Positions 1-8,041 are shown, counted from the first letter of the stretch. The stretch: DNA of 64,000 nt from an uncultured Sphingomonadaceae bacterium (GCA_947488845.1 CANLBM010000001.1:1-64000); one strand, 5' to 3'. Made by a program: numbers and translations. Notes: generated by a model from the sequence alone, not told the origin.

Positions 1-174
1 TGCTGGCGCCAGCATTACAACACACTCCGCCCGCACAGCTCGCTGGGCTACAAGCCGCCAGCTCCAGAAACTATCTTGCCTCGCCCTGCTGGTCTGCCCT
101 ACGCTACGCTCCGGGCCGCCCAGCAGGGCGACCTTAACCGCCGGAACTCTAACTTAGCCGGTGGACCACCCTAA
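1..174 (+). CDS. IS3-family transposase OrfB, C-terminal fragment
   Basis: Frame 1 is open from the window edge to a TAA at 172-174, giving about 57 residues. It begins CWRQHYNTLRPHSSLGYKPP, which carries the YN-x-x-RPHSSLGY-x-PP signature found at the end of the rve/DDE integrase core of IS3-family OrfB proteins. The catalytic DDE residues would lie upstream, outside the window. The protein would cut and join the element's ends during transposition. The 5' part is missing only because the window starts here, so whether the whole element is intact cannot be judged. Confidence 0.85.
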   Translation, partial: CWRQHYNTLRPHSSLGYKPPAPETILPRPAGLPYATLRAAQQGDLNRRNSNLAGGPP

Positions 175-186
175 TGGGGCAGGCCA
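1..186 (+). mobile_element. IS3-family insertion sequence, right end
   Basis: Only the last 186 bases of the element are in the window. They hold the end of the transposase gene and a terminal repeat at about 160-186, which overlaps the end of the gene and finishes in the CA dinucleotide typical of IS3-family ends. Read inward from 186 the end begins TGGCCTGCCCCATTAG. The rest of the element, including orfA and the left repeat, lies to the left. The insertion interrupts the minus-strand reading frame that starts at 622. Confidence 0.75.
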
Positions 187-622
187 CCAATATGGATTTG
201 CCCCGGCGGATTGCTCGTTCGAGTTTTCCTCCACGGTCGCATTTCGCTTCCACGACAATGGCTCTCTCGTTCAAAAAGAACATCCGCTTTCGATCGAGTG
301 AGACCATAACCAATGGCCGGCGCTTATCGAGCTGCGCTGGCTCGACTTCCAAAACTTCAGCGCCGCCAATGGAACGCAGGATCAGCGCATAGCCGGATGG
401 TTTTTCACAGCTGTTATCGGCCCAGACGCTGACTATCATGTCATGCCTGTTATCGATGGCAGCATCTGCAGCGGCGTTGAACACTGCCTCGGATGGAAAG
501 ATGATAGCTCCAAAGGTTATGGCGCAGGTTCCAGTCCGCTCTGCCTGCAAACCCAACTCAGAGCGCAAGGCATGCGTCATCGCCTTGCGCGGACAGCCCG
601 CGCCAGTTGTATTCTTCTTCAT
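149..622 (-). pseudogene. Hypothetical protein, 3' end replaced by IS
   Basis: The gene starts at the ATG at 622, with an AGGA ribosome-binding site seven bases upstream. Native sequence covers only 187-622, about 145 residues. From 186 downward the frame runs into the terminal repeat of the IS3-family element and stops by chance at 149-151. The native C-terminus has therefore been replaced by about a dozen IS-encoded residues. I do not recognise the family. The protein is soluble in appearance with three scattered cysteines and no signal peptide. Whether the truncated product works is unknown. Confidence 0.5.
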
Positions 623-753
623 TCTTTATTCCTTTTCTTAGTGACGTCCTTTCTGGACGGAGCTTTTCCATTCACTTCGGAAGCTCAAATTCACCTTCAA
701 TTTCATTGTTCTCCGGGCAGCGCTTCAGCTGCCCGTTTCTTAATCTTCAGGAT

Positions 754-1635
754 TCAGCGGTATCGCTCCAGCCATGTGATTGGCTCGATATGCGGCATGC
801 CCGAAAACGGCTTTAAAGCCCGGGCATACCAAGCCTCTTCTGCCTCGCGCTGATCATGCGGAACCTCTGTCCACCAGACCTTGCCATTCCAGCGCCAGCC
901 TCGATCTTTTATGATCTGGCGATAATCATATGGCAGTCCGCGCGCTTCAAACAGCCATGTGTCGCGGCGGGCGTTGTCAATTGCTTCGCCCAAGGCAGTT
1001 TTGCCAGACGGCGTGACAAAGGTCAGCAAATTGGTGAGACTGATCACGTCATCCATTGCGCGGTGCTTGACCGGATTAAACATCCCTGCCTGCATCAACA
1101 GATGATCGGCCTTGGCCCCATCAAAACCCCAGCCAGCCCAATCGCAATCGCGCATGGAGCAGATCCATGGTTTTGCATCAAGCTCAGGAAGCAGCGCCTC
1201 GACAAAGCGCCGATCATGAAAGCTATTGTGGGCGCAGATCGCATCCATCTCATTAAGGCGCTTGGCAATATGAGCGGTATTGATGCTTCGGCCCGCCAAC
1301 ATTTCGTCAGTCAATCCGGTGAGCTGGACGATCTTTGGCGACAAAGGGACTCCGGGATCTTGCAATGACTTGCCGGCGCTTTTGATCCTGACAATTTGTC
1401 CCACGGCATCGACGATGACAAACGCCACAGCAATTTCGATCACGACATCTCGTTGGGGATCAAGACCAGTCGATTCAGTATCAAGGATCGCAACGCGCAT
1501 CAGCGGTTCGACTGGATCTGCAACTTCTGGCCAATCCGCGAATGGCGTGACACGATGCAAAACTCGAACTTTATCGTCTTCGGTTCCAGGCGGGTGACCC
1601 GTCGGTGAATGTCCAGTGGTGGTCTTTATATTCAT
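754..1635 (-). CDS. DEDDh 3'-5' exonuclease (DnaQ-like)
   Basis: This is a 293-residue protein of the DnaQ/Pol III epsilon-type exonuclease superfamily, expected to remove nucleotides from DNA or RNA 3' ends with two metal ions. The four-acid-plus-His set is visible: D52 and E54 in ILDTESTG, D141 in HNSFHDRRF, and H191 with D196 in HRAMDD. A C-terminal tail of about 70 residues (GWRWNGKVWW and onward) resembles the extra domain of stand-alone alphaproteobacterial exonucleases. The ATG at 1635 was chosen over the longer frame from 1680 because AAGAGG sits just upstream of it. Its partner across a 350-base divergent gap is an SRAP gene. The exact substrate is not known. Confidence 0.85.
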   Translation of the reverse strand: MNIKTTTGHSPTGHPPGTEDDKVRVLHRVTPFADWPEVADPVEPLMRVAILDTESTGLDPQRDVVIEIAVAFVIVDAVGQIVRIKSAGKSLQDPGVPLSPKIVQLTGLTDEMLAGRSINTAHIAKRLNEMDAICAHNSFHDRRFVEALLPELDAKPWICSMRDCDWAGWGFDGAKADHLLMQAGMFNPVKHRAMDDVISLTNLLTFVTPSGKTALGEAIDNARRDTWLFEARGLPYDYRQIIKDRGWRWNGKVWWTEVPHDQREAEEAWYARALKPFSGMPHIEPITWLERYR

Positions 1636-1985
1636 GATATACCTCTTGGTAGGAGGCTGGCCGACGGAAACATTTTCCATTCAAATTCCAACCTCAAAAT
1701 CGAGGCTTCAGCCGGATGCTATTCTACTTTTGACGCGGAAGATAGATCTGCCGCTTTTCCCAATGCGGATTCATGCTCAGGCAATCGGGAAAGCGGTTTA
1801 TCGACCAGCGATGCAACAATAGAGGTGGCGGTCAGTCCTCCACCATTTTCGCCGATAACGATCTCAAATTTGTACACTTTCGCTCGGCCAACATAGAATT
1901 ATGGCTTTGGGGTCACGCTGGTTTGACGCGCTGTGGTATAGCGATTAGCAATCACCACACACCAAACTTCTGATCGGCTGAGAAT
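1636..1985. other. Divergent intergenic region
   Basis: These 350 bases separate the outward-facing exonuclease and SRAP genes, so both promoters should lie here. I looked for an alphaproteobacterial LexA box (GTTC-N7-GTTC) and did not see one. No convincing coding frame was found; the open frames on the plus strand are short and have no ribosome-binding sites. Confidence 0.5.
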
Positions 1986-2573
1986 ATGTGCAACCACTAT
2001 CAAAACCATCCGGAAGCTATTCCCACTTGGAAAGAATATATTGGCGCGGCTGATGATACCCCGTTCTCTGAAATCAAGATTGATGTCTGGCCGAAATATC
2101 AAGGCATAATTGCCCGCGTTGATGACGGTCAGAAGAAACTGGACACCATGCAATGGGGCGTTCCGCTGACCATGAAAGGGAAGCGCCCGGGCACGACAAT
2201 TACAAAGCGAATAACCAACGTCCGCAATCTCTCCAGCTCGTTCTGGCGCTCGATGCTGACAAAGCCTGAAAATCGCTGTCTTGTGCCGTTCACCCAATTT
2301 GCGGAGCCCAAACCCAATGCGGGGAAGGAAGAATGCTGGTTCAAGGTCGATGAAGCGTCTGTCTCAGCTTTTGCCGGGATCTGGCGACCTTCCAATGAAG
2401 GCAATGTTTTTGCGTTTCTGACCTGCGAACCTAATCCGCTTATCAAGCCAATCCATCCAAAAGCCATGCCGGTGATTTTGCATCCTGAGAACTATGACGA
2501 TTGGCTGTCAGGTGAGGATGCGGATAAATATGCGGTGCCGTTTCCATCACAATTGATGTCTATGGCAAGCTGA
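1986..2573 (+). CDS. SRAP-family protein (HMCES/YedK-like)
   Basis: This 195-residue protein belongs to the SOS-response-associated peptidase family, whose members (YedK, HMCES) covalently trap abasic sites in single-stranded DNA through the N-terminal cysteine. The conserved set is present: Cys2 right after the initiator Met, N79-R80, E107 in FAEPKP, and H157 in the HPKAMP motif. The start is fixed by the need for Cys2. The gene lies in the mobile island next to a DnaQ-like exonuclease, so it may protect single-stranded DNA during transfer or repair. That role is an inference; the family assignment is strong. Confidence 0.9.
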   Translation: MCNHYQNHPEAIPTWKEYIGAADDTPFSEIKIDVWPKYQGIIARVDDGQKKLDTMQWGVPLTMKGKRPGTTITKRITNVRNLSSSFWRSMLTKPENRCLVPFTQFAEPKPNAGKEECWFKVDEASVSAFAGIWRPSNEGNVFAFLTCEPNPLIKPIHPKAMPVILHPENYDDWLSGEDADKYAVPFPSQLMSMAS

Positions 2574-2628
2574 TGATCGACTATTATGATCCAGCGTATG
2601 AGCAGCGGATGCTAGCTGAAGGCCAAAA

Positions 2629-2904
2629 TTAATCAGTCCATCGGTCAAGCGTGATCATTGGTGTTCCTTTGTCAGACGATACCAAAAAATTGCATCGGCC
2701 GTCACAATCATAAATTCGGCAGGGCGGATGTTGGCCAATTAATGAGTAGTCCGGGCCTTTGACCATGATGAGAGCCACAAGATCGACTTTGAATGTCGTT
2801 TGGCATTTCGTGCACCAAGCTTTGATCTGGATTCCATTGAGGCGCATATTTCCCGCTGTTGAAAAGGCCTTCGGGAGAATCGGTTTGTTCTTAATGGAAC
2901 CCAT
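2629..2904 (-). CDS. Small zinc-ribbon-like conserved protein
   Basis: The protein has about 91 residues if it starts at the ATG at 2904, which has AAGGAG unusually close (two bases). The frame stays open upstream to 3048, but that part looks non-coding. The body contains AWCTKCQTTF and, further on, C-x4-C-x3-C (CRIYDCDGRC), consistent with a Cys4 zinc site. From memory, similar small proteins (zinc-ribbon, then SLIGQHPPCRIYDCDGRC-like text) are common in sphingomonads. Function is unknown. It is read toward the SRAP gene on the opposite strand. Confidence 0.6.
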   Translation of the reverse strand: MGSIKNKPILPKAFSTAGNMRLNGIQIKAWCTKCQTTFKVDLVALIMVKGPDYSLIGQHPPCRIYDCDGRCNFLVSSDKGTPMITLDRWTD

Positions 2905-3119
2905 CGCTCCTTGAGAACAGAAAGCGAACAGATATAAAAGCTGTTTCAGGAAAATAAATGAAAAACTATTGCGACTGTCAATCCGATCTCTACCCTGAGA
3001 ACTGTCTCCTCGGGTAGCCGCTGCATGAAATCGCATAGGAGATGGCACTTGCTCGCGGAGAAGACAGCAACTTAGGACACCGCGTAATCGTCCATTTCAG
3101 GTAACTGAACCACTTTGTT

Positions 3120-3287
3120 TCAGAGGTCGATGTAAGTTCGCCTCAGCGGATTGAGTTTCTCAATAATTCGCTTCGCACGGTTCGCGTTTGGCTTAATATG
3201 CAAGCCATACAATTTCGCTGGGGCACCTGGCGAAAGGTCCGCGCGCCTGATGTATTGACGTCCGTCATTTTTGATCTTGCTCATCAT
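3120..3287 (-). CDS. Small protein coupled to kinase gene
   Basis: This is a 55-residue frame whose ATG at 3287 overlaps the kinase stop codon in an ATGATGA arrangement, the usual mark of translational coupling; a second ATG follows immediately. It begins MMSKIKNDGRQYIRRADL and is basic and soluble, with no cysteines or membrane segment. It ends at the TGA at 3120-3122. I do not recognise a family. The basic character and the overlap suggest it works with the kinase, for instance as a substrate, an inhibitor or a nucleic-acid-binding partner. It is too short to prove by coding statistics alone. Confidence 0.5.
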   Translation of the reverse strand: MMSKIKNDGRQYIRRADLSPGAPAKLYGLHIKPNANRAKRIIEKLNPLRRTYIDL

Positions 3288-4312
3288 GATTTGCCCAAGA
3301 ATTTCGAAACCTCAGATTCTGTTACCTTTTTGCACATTGCCGTTACGCGCTGGGCCTTGCCCGCGCCCTTCTGCTTAGAACATTTAGCATCCCCATCGGG
3401 ACTAACCTCAAGAACGACCTTCGTTCCGCCTTCGTTCTTTTCCCATGTGCGCGTTCCGCCAACCGTTGTCAATTGCCAGTCGAGCGTGGTGCCGTCGACG
3501 AGGGCCAAGGCATTCGCCGCCTCAATCGCGCTTTGATAGCGATCCGTCGGATCGACTCCGAGGCATTTCTTTACGACCGATCGCAAGCGCGCCGGCGCAT
3601 GCGGCGGGAATTTTTTCCTGTCCGGGAAACGACCAGCTAACACATCCACGCGAAACGCATTAGCATCCGGATATGCATCAAATTGGCGGTCGAACTCGGC
3701 GTTGCCGACAGTCATTCGATAGAGTGTCAAACCCATCTGATAGATGTCCCAGCGAAGATCAAATGCTGGCTGCCCCTGCAAAGCCTCCGGCGGGATCATC
3801 TTCGAATATGCCTGCCCGGGACGCGCCACCCCCCCCACCATCTGCATTGCCAACCCGAAGTCCGAAAGAAGCGCGTCACCCCTTTCCGAAAGCAATATGT
3901 TGTCCGGCTTCACGTCAAAGTGGATCAAGCCCTTCGAGTGAATGTTATGGAGCGCGCTGAGCGTCTGACAGGCAAGCGTCACGATGCGTCTAACAGTCAG
4001 ATGCGAACCACCCGAGATGAGCGGCTTCACCGATCCATTCGTATAATACGGCATCGCAATGAATATGCTGTCCGCATTCTGACAAGCGTAGTGAAGCTGA
4101 ACCACGTTGGGGTGAGCGCTCGCATACAACGCTTTCGATTCGGAGAAGTATGCAGCCGGGGACACCAGATCAGCCTTAGCGATCTCCTTTATGACGATGT
4201 CGGCATCGAGTTGGTGATCGCGCGCGGTGAACGTCTTAGAGTTCTGACCATCTTGACCGATCTCGGCGATCTTGGTGAACTCGACCTCGCCCCTGTCGAT
4301 CGGATTAAACAT
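3284..4312 (-). CDS. Ser/Thr protein kinase, soluble
   Basis: This is a 342-residue Hanks-type kinase that would transfer phosphate from ATP to Ser/Thr of a partner protein. Visible motifs are Lys42 (VIKEI), the catalytic loop HFDVKPDN at 131-138 (HRD replaced by HFD), DFG at 151-153, PPE at 174-176 and RWDIYQMG near 188. The glycine loop is weak. The C-terminal 80 or so residues form a small extra domain rich in Gly and Lys. There is no membrane helix and no sensor domain. The ATG at 4312 was preferred to 4330 because GGGAG lies six bases upstream; it overlaps the end of the upstream gene, and a small gene overlaps its stop. Confidence 0.85.
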   Translation of the reverse strand: MFNPIDRGEVEFTKIAEIGQDGQNSKTFTARDHQLDADIVIKEIAKADLVSPAAYFSESKALYASAHPNVVQLHYACQNADSIFIAMPYYTNGSVKPLISGGSHLTVRRIVTLACQTLSALHNIHSKGLIHFDVKPDNILLSERGDALLSDFGLAMQMVGGVARPGQAYSKMIPPEALQGQPAFDLRWDIYQMGLTLYRMTVGNAEFDRQFDAYPDANAFRVDVLAGRFPDRKKFPPHAPARLRSVVKKCLGVDPTDRYQSAIEAANALALVDGTTLDWQLTTVGGTRTWEKNEGGTKVVLEVSPDGDAKCSKQKGAGKAQRVTAMCKKVTESEVSKFLGKS

Positions 4313-4760
4313 GTGCCGCTCCCATCGCACAAAGTATCGCCTCCCGCTGAAGCGCGCCCTGCTCAGCCCAGCCTTCGATTCCAGAATCCTTTTCGCCAGA
4401 AATCATAGCCTTGAAGTTTTTTCGATCCATTTCAAGCCGTCGCGAGATCGACGATATCTGACCCACGTAAAACGAGCTCACGGTGCTACTAGCGAAGGCT
4501 TCCTGCACCACACCCTCGATTTGAACGCGTTGGATGTTAAGGCCCCGCGCGCTCGGCTCTGTAACACGAACCCCGGCATGTTTCACTTTATACTCGCGAA
4601 GGACGTCCAGCAGATTGCTGCGAACATATTTCAACCCTTCCGGCACGCCGAACGCCGCTGGGATTTTAATCTCCTCGACATTGACCGTGATCCTCTTTTC
4701 GCTGTCATATATTGCGAATACAACGCCTAACGGTTGCGCGCGAATCCCTATCGTGATCAT
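4305..4760 (-). CDS. Possible RNase H-fold protein, kinase operon
   Basis: The protein has 151 residues from the ATG at 4760, which has AGGAG eleven bases upstream; the longer frame from 4814 has no such signal. The N-terminal beta-rich part (TIGIRAQPLGVVFAIYDSE), a middle RVTEPSARG, a helix with IEGVVQEAF and a C-terminal REAILCAMGA together recall RuvC/RNase H-fold proteins of the DUF3010 type. This comparison is from memory only. The second acidic residues are plausible but the first Asp is not in its usual place, so nuclease activity is doubtful. It is the first gene of the kinase operon, and its stop overlaps the kinase start. Confidence 0.5.
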   Translation of the reverse strand: MITIGIRAQPLGVVFAIYDSEKRITVNVEEIKIPAAFGVPEGLKYVRSNLLDVLREYKVKHAGVRVTEPSARGLNIQRVQIEGVVQEAFASSTVSSFYVGQISSISRRLEMDRKNFKAMISGEKDSGIEGWAEQGALQREAILCAMGAAHV

Positions 4761-5194
4761 TTGTTTGTAAGCTCCTAAGCATCCCTGATAACCTACATTC
4801 ATGAAACACACCATGATTGCACTTCATTTCGAAACAGTAGCCAGCATCTTTACAAGGACGCGGACGATTCAATTATACCAACAAATTCTCGTGCGCTCCG
4901 ATACCCCAAGCTATCTTGAACTTCGGTGACAGGGTGTTGCGCTTTGACTGAGCCAAGTTGTGCTTAGCCAAAAAATTTCACCGTCTCAGATGATTTTGCG
5001 AGGTTTGCTTTATTAGCATACAGTCTGAATGCTGACATGCGGTTTACGGCCCAGCCGCTTCCATCTGAATCCGATCTGTAGAATGACCGTTACGCCAGCC
5101 ATGCAAAGCCCGTTCTTCAAAAGAAAAGATCACGAAAAATGAAATTGCCCAATGTCAAAAGGACCAAAAATCGGGCGCATCAAACAGGCTTTTT
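4761..5194. other. Gene-free region between kinase operon and relaxase
   Basis: These 434 bases are AT-rich and hold no frame with a ribosome-binding site on either strand. They lie upstream of the kinase operon (minus strand) and downstream of the relaxase (minus strand). A short GGCTT/AAGCC hairpin around 5190 overlaps the relaxase stop, but it lacks a convincing T-run. Confidence 0.4.
4872..4877 (-). promoter_or_regulatory. Possible -10 box of kinase operon
   Basis: The minus strand reads TATAAT here, about 110 bases upstream of the first gene of the kinase operon. No good -35 hexamer lies at the expected distance, so this is only a candidate. Confidence 0.25.
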
Positions 5195-7660
5195 TTATAA
5201 GCCCACCCCCAGCCCTTGCTGTCTTTGCAGATTAAAAAGATAATTGGATTGAGTCTGAATTTCCGAGCCTAGCGCAAGACCTTCCGCTTTCATCTCACTC
5301 TGAATCGACTTCGCTTCACTATCCTGCATTATTTTCTGCGCTAATGATCTGAGGCTAGGCATCTCCTTTAAATGACTAAGTTTCGCAGGATCCCCGTCTG
5401 ACCGTGAAGCATTTTGCTTTCGGATCAACACCATTGAGTCGTATTTGGTTAGCCACTCGTCGATCAAGGGATTAACGCCACGGAATTGCGACATTGGATC
5501 GCTTACGTTCCGTGAACCTGCGCGTTGTTCTGCGGGAACATCTCTCGGCGCGCTGATTGTATCGGTATCGATACCACTAGGTAGTTTCTGCCGGGGTTCT
5601 TGCGTAGATGCTACGGGCTGGGTTGGGGGGGCTTTAGGTTCCTTCGATTGTTGCAGCTTCTCGCTTGTATCAGAAGCGTCGTTTGTAGCCGGATTGGTAA
5701 CGACCTCAGCATGCACAGCAGTTGCCGCATCGGCGTCACGGTTGGGCAACGAGCGCTCCTTTTGTTCCGTAGTTTGCTCTGCGACGACAACCGCCGGCCG
5801 AGCGGAATCCTTAGAATCCTTCACCGACCTGCTTTGGCGAGTCTCCGCCTTAGCCTTCGCGGCCGCTATATATTTCTGCATTCCGGGGTCCGTTATCACA
5901 ATCCCCTCTTCATGCGCGATTTCGGCACACAAGATTTTGAACTTCTTGTTCCCTGCAACGAGGCCAATTTTTCCCCATTTCGCATTGGCGACCAGCAACG
6001 CAGCGCGCGCATTCACCTCTTGCGTTGGCTCCGTCAGCAAAATTGCACTGCCTATATCGCGGAACGCCAATTGGCCGCTTGAGTCATAATGGAGATATTC
6101 ACGGCCTTTCGGAACGATATGAAATTGTTCACATTTGGCCTTCGCCGTCTTTCTGCGAGCGCTTTCGTCGCTCAAGATATTAGGAAAATCAAACGTCGCG
6201 ACGTCAAACTCCTGAACTTCTTTGTCGGCGGCCCATTGGTCATAATGGGGAAACACTGCAAGTCTCGCTGCCCTTTTATGAGCGGCCGCATATTCGTAAT
6301 TCACAGCCTCAATTATTCTTTTGGTTTCCCTTTTCCGAACGGTGTCACCGATCTTTTTAATATCTGCGGCATCGGCCCAGTTCGCCTCGAATTGTTCTAA
6401 GCTTTCCAGCAAATCCTGCGCCCTAATACAGGTTATGGTCTGCGCCTTTTGCTTTCTCACTCTGTCCTGAATTTCGGCGATTACACCTTCATGAAGCTTT
6501 CTGGCCAAATCATATTGGTTTTGCTGTTCTCTTGCAGGAAGAGGAACAGCAACTGGTTTCGCTATTTTTGTCTGGCTGCGCGGACCAACATAAGGCCCAA
6601 AAGCGGCAGGGTCGCTCAGAGCGGTTCGAGAAAAATCTCGGTGCGCCGTAGTCGCAGACAGCGCCTGATTTCCTCGGTGTATTCTGGCGCCATTTTCTCC
6701 ATGGGGCCGATATGCCATCCCGTGTTTACCCAATTGCTCATGCAGATCCTGCCAGGACTGGGCTGTTGCCAGAATTGGTTTGGCGACAGTTTTGATCAAT
6801 CTTTCCAAAGACTGGAGGCCGGTGCGCCGCTCAAATGATTTGGCAGCTTCCCCGAGACTTTCTTCTACTGGCTGGTCTTTTGTTTTTTCTCTGGCCTGCT
6901 TGCGAGCCTCTGCAAATTTCTTCTTTGAGTTTCGGATTGACCGAAAATTCGCGTCACGCACTTGCAGTCCGCTCTCCTGATCAAACACGCCTTTATCATT
7001 GGCGATATATTTTGCTTCAGGTTCGGGCGACCATCCTTGCTCATATTCAATTATTGAGACTGCTTGATGGATATTGTCGACCTGCCACTTACCGCCAGCT
7101 TGCACCAAAGAAAAATCCTTTGGATTGACCCGGTTTCCAACAATGTGGACATGTATATTCCTAGTATTGAAATGGGCTGCATAGAAGGCCTGATTTTCTT
7201 CTAGGTCCATCAATTCCAGAAATCGTTTCGCGGCCGCTTCAATTTGCTCTGGAGATGGGCTTTCGGCTGTCTTCCATGACAGCACAAAATGCTCGACCGG
7301 ATCAACCTGTTTGGCACCTCGAATTACAGTTGCGGCAAACTCCTTCTGGCGATCGCTGAATTTCTCCGAGACGAAATTGAATGCACCCGCACAATATAGC
7401 TTTTCGCCAAAAGCGTCACTGTCCGGATCTTCTGATAGGTCGGAAACATAATCGGTCCGGTTATTCGCCGAGTGTATGATTGAATTTGAGAATTCCAGCA
7501 TTGCGAGTTTCTTAGGATCGGTATCGACCAAATACATTGTGAGCACGCTGGCATGCGCGCGCATCCTATCCTTGTTCACCCTGGACGTAGACCTGCGGTG
7601 TCCGCCTGACTTGCGGTTCTGTTTTCGCCGATTGTTTAGACTGATTGATTTGCAGATCAT
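5195..7660 (-). CDS. MOBP-type relaxase with LPD7-like domain
   Basis: This 821-residue protein should nick oriT and carry the strand during mobilization. The histidine motif of MOB relaxases is at 163-172 (H163, then NIHVHIVGNRVNP with H170 and H172), following a helix-rich stretch starting at HFVLSW. Residues about 530-620 (EYLHYDSSGQLAFRDIGS to AAAKAKA) look like the LPD7 domain often fused to relaxases. The region 640-740 is low complexity and probably a linker. The N-terminus is very basic. The ATG at 7660 has AAAGGAA upstream and lies five bases after the stop of the small ribbon-helix-helix gene, forming a mob operon. Confidence 0.8.
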   Translation of the reverse strand: MICKSISLNNRRKQNRKSGGHRRSTSRVNKDRMRAHASVLTMYLVDTDPKKLAMLEFSNSIIHSANNRTDYVSDLSEDPDSDAFGEKLYCAGAFNFVSEKFSDRQKEFAATVIRGAKQVDPVEHFVLSWKTAESPSPEQIEAAAKRFLELMDLEENQAFYAAHFNTRNIHVHIVGNRVNPKDFSLVQAGGKWQVDNIHQAVSIIEYEQGWSPEPEAKYIANDKGVFDQESGLQVRDANFRSIRNSKKKFAEARKQAREKTKDQPVEESLGEAAKSFERRTGLQSLERLIKTVAKPILATAQSWQDLHEQLGKHGMAYRPHGENGARIHRGNQALSATTAHRDFSRTALSDPAAFGPYVGPRSQTKIAKPVAVPLPAREQQNQYDLARKLHEGVIAEIQDRVRKQKAQTITCIRAQDLLESLEQFEANWADAADIKKIGDTVRKRETKRIIEAVNYEYAAAHKRAARLAVFPHYDQWAADKEVQEFDVATFDFPNILSDESARRKTAKAKCEQFHIVPKGREYLHYDSSGQLAFRDIGSAILLTEPTQEVNARAALLVANAKWGKIGLVAGNKKFKILCAEIAHEEGIVITDPGMQKYIAAAKAKAETRQSRSVKDSKDSARPAVVVAEQTTEQKERSLPNRDADAATAVHAEVVTNPATNDASDTSEKLQQSKEPKAPPTQPVASTQEPRQKLPSGIDTDTISAPRDVPAEQRAGSRNVSDPMSQFRGVNPLIDEWLTKYDSMVLIRKQNASRSDGDPAKLSHLKEMPSLRSLAQKIMQDSEAKSIQSEMKAEGLALGSEIQTQSNYLFNLQRQQGLGVGL

Positions 7661-7665
7661 GCTGG

Positions 7666-7950
7666 CTATTCCTTTCTTGCCAGATTGATAAGTTGACCTA
7701 TGATGTCGCGGACCTGCTGAAGCTTATGGTTGTCAATTCTGCTCGGATCCGATTGCAGGCGATGAAAAAGCGAAACTGCTTCGGACAATAGTCGCTCGAA
7801 CGGACGCGCTTTTCTCAATCGCTTGAGCAGGATTGTGCGAATAAAGTCCGACAAATCGAGAGACGCCAGATCGGCGGCTTCTTGTATCGAGTCTTTATCC
7901 GTTTTTGATATCCGGATCGTTATCGAAGTCTGATCTGAAACACTGCTCAT
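7666..7950 (-). CDS. Ribbon-helix-helix mobilization accessory (MobC/NikA-like)
   Basis: The protein has 94 residues from the ATG at 7950. Its N-terminal part (TSITIRISKTDKDSIQEAAD, then DLSDFIRTILLKRL) has the strand-helix-helix pattern of ribbon-helix-helix DNA-binding proteins. The position, five bases before a MOBP relaxase and just beside a candidate oriT, fits MobC/NikA-type proteins that bind the oriT inverted repeat and recruit the relaxase. The C-terminal half is helical and may contact the relaxase. A GGGG run seven bases upstream supports the start; the longer frame to 7989 runs into the origin region. Confidence 0.7.
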   Translation of the reverse strand: MSSVSDQTSITIRISKTDKDSIQEAADLASLDLSDFIRTILLKRLRKARPFERLLSEAVSLFHRLQSDPSRIDNHKLQQVRDIIGQLINLARKE

Positions 7951-8013
7951 GGCCGGACCCCGCGGGTTCCGGCATGGACATTGTGACAAGCACAGCGCGG
8001 AACGATGTCATAT

Positions 8014-8041
8014 ATGGCCTGTAAGACAAGGCCCATCCTGC
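8014..8041 (+). other. Candidate oriT: inverted repeat and nic site
   Basis: The plus strand carries CATCCTGC at 8034-8041, which matches the RP4-type nic core YATCCTG|Y; the cut would fall between 8040 and 8041. Directly before it lie ATGGCCT (8014-8020) and AGGCCCAT (8029-8036), an inverted repeat with one extra base and an eight-base spacer. This repeat-then-nic layout is that of RP4/R64-family origins. It lies in the gap just upstream of the ribbon-helix-helix and relaxase genes, where such origins are usually found. The assignment is from sequence resemblance only. Confidence 0.5.

Noticed and set aside
1636..1985. LexA box expected near an SRAP gene
   Set aside because: No GTTC-N7-GTTC or close variant seen in the divergent gap.
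2574..2632. 19-codon frame starting at the SRAP stop
   Set aside because: It overlaps the stop codon and its residues look coding-like, but it is too short to support as a gene.
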